From SURF-43 sp964628985 (GTDB lineage Bacteria > Chloroflexota > Dehalococcoidia > UBA2979): 64,000 nucleotides of DNA. Below, piece by piece: positions 59,872-64,000 of the stretch (the stretch's first letter is position 1; each line of letters starts with the position of its first letter). The stretch covers positions 41,115-105,114 of the forward strand of contig CAZVNJ010000003.1 in assembly GCA_964628985.1 (NCBI GenBank). Direction: 5' to 3'. The notes under the pieces were generated by a model that worked only from the letters and a program-made list of their open reading frames with translations, was not told where the DNA came from and did no database searches. A program made the translations under genes and the position numbers.

Positions 59872-59990
59872 TCGGGGTGTCCTCGATTCGCGCCAACCCC
59901 GCCGCGCAGAGGCAGCGTAGGCGAATCAGGAACGTGAGTAAACAGGTGAGCAGATGTCCCGGCCGCGGTGACATCGATGGATGCCAAGAC

Positions 59991-60010
59991 GGCCCCCGTC
60001 GCCGGGGGCC
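59991..60010 (-). terminator. stem-loop after the Ccr-like gene
   Basis: GGCCCCCG (59991-59998) pairs with CGGGGGCC (60003-60010) across TCGC. It is 27 bases past the Ccr stop on the minus strand. There is only a weak T-run (GTCTTGG), so it may be a pausing or Rho-independent site. Confidence 0.5.
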
Positions 60011-60037
60011 GCCGCGTCATCAATTGAACCGCGGACC

Positions 60038-61291
60038 TCAGTCGAGCGTGGTCATACCTCGGCGCTTCGCGTTGACGAGGATCGCCATGTTGCCGTGGCC
60101 TCGGTTTTCGTACATCAGCTGGTGCGGCTTGCCCACTTCAGTGAACTCGAACACTTCGCCCAGGCAAGGGTCCACTTCCTTGTTCGCGACCATGTCGTTG
60201 AGCGCGGCGCACTGTTCGACGTTGGCGAAGTGCGAGCCCTGGAGACGCTTCTGGCGCATCCAGAGGTAGCGCAGGTCCACGTCGGCGTTGTAGCCGCTCG
60301 TGCCGGCGCAGATCACGACCATGCCGCCGTTATCGGCCATGAAGACCGAGGTGGGGACGGTGGACTCGCCCGGGTGTTCGAAGACGATTTTCGGGCTGCG
60401 GCGCTCGCCGAGGACTTCCCAGAATTTCGCCCCGAAAGCGCGCGCCCCCTTCATCCACTCGCCGAAGGCGGCGGCGTCGTCCAGGTCAGGGAGACGCCCC
60501 CAGTGCGTGAACGCGGGGTCTTTGCGGTTGATGACGCCCTTGGCGCCCAACTGCAAGCAGTACTCGACTCGGCTGTCCTCCGAGACGACGGCGATCGGGA
60601 TGCCACCCTTCGCCTTCGTGATCTGGATGGCCATGGTGCCCAGGCCTCCCGTGCCGCCCCAGATCAGCACGGGGTCGCCCGGATGCACGATGTTCGGCTC
60701 CCAGCCCATGAGCATGCGGTACGCCGTCGCCCCGACCAGCATGTAGGCGGAAGCGGATTCCCAGTCGAGGTGCTTCGGCTTCGGGAAGCACTGGTAGTGG
60801 TCGACGACGGTGAACTGGGCGAACGAGCCGTAATTCGTCTCGTAGCCCCAGATCTGGTTCGTAGACGACATGATCGGCTCGGTCCCAGCCTTGATGTCCG
60901 GTGCGTCCTCGTCCCACTGGCCGCACGAGAGGACGACTTCATCGCCCACCTTCACGTTGCGGACCTCGGACCCAATCGCCCACACCACACCCGAGGCGTC
61001 CGAACCCCCGATGTGGAAGTCCTCAGTGGCACCCTTGCGCTGGCGCGCGCTGATCACGTCAACGGGGAAACCGAGGCCCGCCCAGACGTTGTTGTAGTTC
61101 ACGCCGGCGGCCATCACCCAGACCAGCACCTGCTTCGGGCCGACCTTCGGGACGTCCACCACCTCCACCTCGAACGCCTGCTCAGGCTTCCCGTAGCGTG
61201 ACGGCCGGATGAGCGAGGCGTGCATCTGCTTCGGCACATGGCCGAGCGGTGGCGTCTCTCCGACGGCGTACAGATCCTTCTCGACTGGCAT
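60038..61291 (-). CDS. ccr: crotonyl-CoA carboxylase/reductase-like enzyme
   Basis: This 417-residue MDR-family protein has the Ccr length and pattern: AGVNYNNVWAGLGFPVDVI, FHIGGSDASGVVWAIG, WGYETNYGSFAQFTVVDHYQCFPKP, LVGATAYRMLM, the NADPH site IWGGTGGLGTMAIQIT, VVSEDSRVEYCLQLGAKGVINR, and MRQKRLQGSHFAN. Ccr reductively carboxylates crotonyl-CoA to ethylmalonyl-CoA; relatives only reduce enoyl-CoAs (acryloyl-CoA reductase). Carboxylation residues were not individually verified. ATG 61291 has GGAGGGGAGC upstream. Confidence 0.88.
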   Translation of the reverse strand: MPVEKDLYAVGETPPLGHVPKQMHASLIRPSRYGKPEQAFEVEVVDVPKVGPKQVLVWVMAAGVNYNNVWAGLGFPVDVISARQRKGATEDFHIGGSDASGVVWAIGSEVRNVKVGDEVVLSCGQWDEDAPDIKAGTEPIMSSTNQIWGYETNYGSFAQFTVVDHYQCFPKPKHLDWESASAYMLVGATAYRMLMGWEPNIVHPGDPVLIWGGTGGLGTMAIQITKAKGGIPIAVVSEDSRVEYCLQLGAKGVINRKDPAFTHWGRLPDLDDAAAFGEWMKGARAFGAKFWEVLGERRSPKIVFEHPGESTVPTSVFMADNGGMVVICAGTSGYNADVDLRYLWMRQKRLQGSHFANVEQCAALNDMVANKEVDPCLGEVFEFTEVGKPHQLMYENRGHGNMAILVNAKRRGMTTLD

Positions 61292-61400
61292 TGGTGCTCC
61301 CCTCCGCACGATGCCCGCCTGACGGGCCGGGCTCGGAGGGTGATGCTAGCATCCGGCCCCCGGAGCGGCAGCGGGGCGCGCCTCTCGCACCGGTCGGGCG

Positions 61401-63725
61401 CTAGGGCGCCAGGCCCTCGATGACGCCCACGATCAACCGCTCGAGGCGTTCCGCCGCGTCTGGCTCGACGATCCGCCTCCCGTCCTCGCGCCGGATGTAG
61501 AACGCGTCCACCACCTCGGAACCGATGGTGTCGACCTTCGCGAGGTGGATGTCGATTCGCTGGTCGTGCAACGCTTTCGTAATGCCGTAGAGCAGGCCGC
61601 GACGGTCAGCCGCGGAGATCTCCAGCACGGTGAATTCGCTCGAGGCGGTGTTGTTCACATTCACCGCGGTGGGCACGTCCGCCAGCGGGCGCGCCGGGTA
61701 CGAGCGCCGTACCTCCGCCAGCCGCTCTTCGATGTCGAAGGTGCCGTCGATCGCGGCCGGCACGGCGGCGAGGATCCGGCTCCATCGCCGCTCGTCGATG
61801 CCAATGCCGAGGGCGTCGGAGACGTGCCAGACCTGGATGGCGGTGCCGTCTGAGTGCGTGTGGGCCACGCCGCCAAGGACGCTCGCGTTGTGCCCGGCAA
61901 GCATGCCCATGACGGCCTGGATGATCCCCGGCCGGTCCGGCGTCACGATCGTGAGGCGGTCAATCTCCCCAAGCCGCTCCTGCCGGGCGGCCGTACCCCC
62001 TGCCGCTTCAGCGATCAGGGCGATGTGATCACCGATGGCCTCCGGTGGCACTGAGATCAGGTAGTCGGCATCGAGCCCGGCGAGGTGCGCAGTCACCACA
62101 TCCGCCGGGAACCGGGAGGCCAGCGCCTCGACGATCGCCTCAGGGCGCGGCATGGCGGCGTCCGGTGCGCCCGTCGAGAGCACGGCCATGACGCGCACGT
62201 ACAGCGAGCGCATCAGCTGCGCCTTCCACTGCGACCAGACGTTCGGGCCAGACGCGCAGGCGTCAGCGATCGAGAGCAGGTAGAGGAGCCGCAACGTGTT
62301 CGCGTCACCGACGCGGCGCGCGGTGTCCTCGATCACCTCACGGTCCGCGATGTTGCGGCGAGTGGCGACGTTTGGCAGGAGCAGGTGCTCGCGGACGGCG
62401 GCGACGAGCCGCGCCTCCTCGTCGGGCGGCAGCCCGGCCCTCGAAGCCACTCGCTCGGCGATGACCGCCCCGGCGACCGAATGGTCCCCGTCATGGCCCT
62501 TCCCGATGTCATGAAGGAGGGCAGCGAGCAGGAGTTCGTCCGTCCGGCCCAGTTCGGCGGCGACCGCCGGCGTCTCGCAGCCGAACTGGTCCTCGGTCAG
62601 GAGGCGGCGAGCCTCGAACACCGCTCGAGCCGCATGGACATCGACCGGATGAATGTGGAACTGTGCGACGTGTGGGCGCGAGCGCAGCACCTCCCACTCG
62701 GGCAGGAGCTCGTCCAGCCAGGCCGCCGGGGGGAGCGGGTCCAGCCCGGCCGCGGGGTGGATGGTGCGCAGCGCGTGGCGCAGATGCTCCAGTGCCGGGA
62801 CTTCTGCGGGGGCCGGCCGGCTCGACCGTGGCGTGGGGCGCCTGCGAAAACTGAAGAAGCGCCCTCTCCTGGCCGGTTCCGCGAGCCGACGAGTGGCTTC
62901 GGCGTCCGCGACTCGCATCGCCACGTAGACGCCCTGTGCCCACTCGAAGGCGTCCTCTTGCAGCCACTCCCCCACGGCGCGATGCAACTCGGGTGGGTAG
63001 AGGTCGGTCGGACGCTCGGCCAGAGCATGCACCGCGGAGCGGGTCGCAAACAGGCGATCCTGCGCCGCTACGAGTTCCGGCGGGAGTGCCGGAGCCGGCG
63101 CGTCCGTGGCAACCGCCTCGATGGCGTCCAACCAGTGCACTGTCTGGATGTCGCGCAATCCTCCGCGGCCGTTCTTGAGGTCAGCGCAGAGCAATTGCCA
63201 GGGCTCTTTGAGCAGGACCGCCTGCCGGCGCTCCTGCAACGCGGCGCGCGCCCAGCCTCGATGTTGTCTCGCGCACTTTCGGAGGACGGTGCGGAATTCC
63301 TCGTAGAGGGCGACGTTCCCGGTCACGAAGCGCGCGTCTACGAGGGCAGTGAAGGTCTCGATGCTCGCCGCCATCGCTTCGACCGCCTGGGGCACCGTCC
63401 GGACGGAGTGACCGACCTTCAGGCCCGCGTCCCACAGGGGGTAGAGCGTACGGACCGCCTCCTCGCCTCCACGTCCGGTGAGCAGCATCAGGTCCACGTC
63501 GCTGTGCCGCTGTTGCTCGGCGCGCCCGTAGCCACCGGCCGCGATCACCGCGTGCGAGGCGTTGGGGCCAGTCAACTCAACGAGCGCCTCGTCCAGGAGC
63601 GCCGTGAGGCGGACTCCGAGAGGCCGGCCAGCCCCCGCGCTCGGCCGCGGACGGACATCCGCTCGGGCGGCGAGGTAGGCAGCAAGCGCGGGCCCGGGCG
63701 CCGGGGTCGGTCGCGCTTCCACCAT
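61401..63725 (-). CDS. glnD: [protein-PII] uridylyltransferase/uridylyl-removing enzyme
   Basis: The 774-residue protein has an N-terminal nucleotidyltransferase domain with GGYGRAEQQRHSDVDLML (Asp76 and Asp78 metal ligands), a helical middle region and an HD hydrolase domain (LLHDIGKGHDGDHSVAGA, then HLLLPNVATRRNIAD). Two C-terminal ACT domains bind glutamine (TPDRPGIIQAVMGMLAG and AADRRGLLYGITKALHD). GlnD uridylylates P-II when nitrogen is low and reverses this when glutamine is high. The P-II gene lies just upstream on the same strand, matching this role. Confidence 0.95.
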   Translation of the reverse strand: MVEARPTPAPGPALAAYLAARADVRPRPSAGAGRPLGVRLTALLDEALVELTGPNASHAVIAAGGYGRAEQQRHSDVDLMLLTGRGGEEAVRTLYPLWDAGLKVGHSVRTVPQAVEAMAASIETFTALVDARFVTGNVALYEEFRTVLRKCARQHRGWARAALQERRQAVLLKEPWQLLCADLKNGRGGLRDIQTVHWLDAIEAVATDAPAPALPPELVAAQDRLFATRSAVHALAERPTDLYPPELHRAVGEWLQEDAFEWAQGVYVAMRVADAEATRRLAEPARRGRFFSFRRRPTPRSSRPAPAEVPALEHLRHALRTIHPAAGLDPLPPAAWLDELLPEWEVLRSRPHVAQFHIHPVDVHAARAVFEARRLLTEDQFGCETPAVAAELGRTDELLLAALLHDIGKGHDGDHSVAGAVIAERVASRAGLPPDEEARLVAAVREHLLLPNVATRRNIADREVIEDTARRVGDANTLRLLYLLSIADACASGPNVWSQWKAQLMRSLYVRVMAVLSTGAPDAAMPRPEAIVEALASRFPADVVTAHLAGLDADYLISVPPEAIGDHIALIAEAAGGTAARQERLGEIDRLTIVTPDRPGIIQAVMGMLAGHNASVLGGVAHTHSDGTAIQVWHVSDALGIGIDERRWSRILAAVPAAIDGTFDIEERLAEVRRSYPARPLADVPTAVNVNNTASSEFTVLEISAADRRGLLYGITKALHDQRIDIHLAKVDTIGSEVVDAFYIRREDGRRIVEPDAAERLERLIVGVIEGLAP

Positions 63726-63750
63726 CTCTCCGCCTCCCCGCCTACGTCAC

Positions 63751-63798
63751 GGGCGGGCTCCCTGCCGGCCTGAGGGGAGGCTGGCAGGGATCCCGCCC
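63751..63798 (-). other. large stem-loop between the P-II gene and glnD
   Basis: Arms 63751-63771 and 63778-63798 pair at 19 of 21 positions around a 6-base loop (GAGGGG). On the minus strand it lies 20 bases past the P-II stop and 25 bases before glnD. There is no T-run after it, so it may act as an RNA structure that tunes the glnB:glnD ratio or as a decay barrier rather than a simple terminator. Confidence 0.6.
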
Positions 63799-63818
63799 AT
63801 GACTGGAACCTGCTCGCG

Positions 63819-64000
63819 CTAGACGGCTTCGCGCCCGCGCTCACCGGTCCGGATACGCACGACGTCCTCGACCGGGACCACGAGGATCTTCCCGTCGCCG
63901 ATGGACCCGCTGCGGGCGGTGGTCTCGATAGTCGAGATCACCGTCGGGGCCATCGTGTCGTCCACGAGGACCTCGATGCGGACCTTCGGCACCATGTCGA
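63819..64000 (-). CDS. glnB: P-II nitrogen regulatory protein (C-terminal part; gene continues beyond window)
   Basis: The reverse strand reads MVPKVRIEVLVDDTMAPTVI, TTARSGSIGDGKILVVPVED and VVRIRTGERGREAV before a TAG at 63821-63819. These are the signature ends of P-II (K-x-x-I-E-x-x-V, A-R-T/S-G-x-I-G-D-G-K-I, V-x-R-I-R-T-G-E). The T-loop with the uridylylated Tyr lies outside the window. It sits upstream of glnD, whose product modifies it. Confidence 0.93.
   Translation of the reverse strand, partial: DMVPKVRIEVLVDDTMAPTVISTIETTARSGSIGDGKILVVPVEDVVRIRTGERGREAV

Overview
The window is 64 kb of gene-dense, very GC-rich bacterial DNA (roughly two thirds G+C by eye). It uses ATG and GTG starts, good AGGAGG-type ribosome sites, short intergenic gaps and many 1-8 base overlaps. 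The gene mix includes two-domain CaiB-type CoA-transferases, acyl-CoA dehydrogenases, split MaoC dehydratases, an Ltp2-like thiolase with a DUF35 partner, an F420/PPOX-type flavoprotein, LTD and FecR surface proteins with Thr/Pro linkers, and Planctomycete-like ClpS and GGQ proteins. This points to an aerobic chemo-organotroph, most likely Chloroflexota (Dehalococcoidia/Tepidiformales/SAR202-like). That placement is inferred from gene content, and Actinobacteriota-like relatives cannot be excluded. No rRNA, tRNA, CRISPR array or prophage was seen.

Layout. 1-2.4 kb: luciferase-like flavin oxidoreductase (cut by the window edge), HSL-type esterase and a VapBC module. 2.4-9.3 kb: Lhr helicase, VOC protein, an SDR with a non-canonical active site, and an MFS exporter. 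9.5-11.6 kb: cation/Ca antiporter and acyl-CoA dehydrogenase. 11.7-16.3 kb: a copper module (HMA protein - csoR - copA) behind a CsoR-type operator, with an MFS gene facing away from the same operator. 16.4-26.4 kb: hydrolases, Eis-like acetyltransferase, fused double CaiB, methyltransferase, a split MaoC pair, FAD oxidoreductase and sugar nucleotidyltransferase. 26.5-34.6 kb: two different ClpS adaptors, acyl-CoA ligase, enoyl-CoA hydratase, TauE/SafE exporter, PPOX protein, double GNAT and a GGQ release-factor-like protein. 34.7-40.8 kb: argC, a sigma factor/FecR pair, MscS channel and DUF6159 membrane protein.

40.77-41.96 kb holds the most unusual feature: a 1.19-kb element bounded by 21-bp inverted repeats. 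It keeps only the C-terminal end of an ISXO2/IS1595-type transposase, a frameshifted antisense small ORF and an intact passenger gene. Its right repeat supplies the stop codon of the neighbouring DUF1684 gene.

42-48 kb: yqeC and mobA (molybdenum cofactor/hydroxylase maturation), an LTD surface protein, ispH, and an orphan OmpR-type regulator whose upstream region has five TCAGA(C/T) boxes. 48-58.2 kb: SCO1664-family protein, DehI-like protein, inositol phosphatase, NIPSNAP-like protein, DUF35 + thiolase, acyl-CoA dehydrogenase, a tiny Cys-rich membrane protein, a 3-hydroxyisobutyrate-dehydrogenase-like enzyme and a zinc alcohol dehydrogenase. 58.2-58.9 kb: RHH/MazF toxin-antitoxin module with a palindromic promoter. 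58.9-64 kb: secreted protein, crotonyl-CoA reductase-like enzyme, glnD, and the tail of a P-II gene separated from glnD by a large hairpin.

Together the genes describe broad acyl-CoA catabolism (activation, CoA transfer, dehydrogenation, hydration, thiolysis), copper export, nitrogen sensing and envelope functions, with two toxin-antitoxin modules and one degenerate transposable element.
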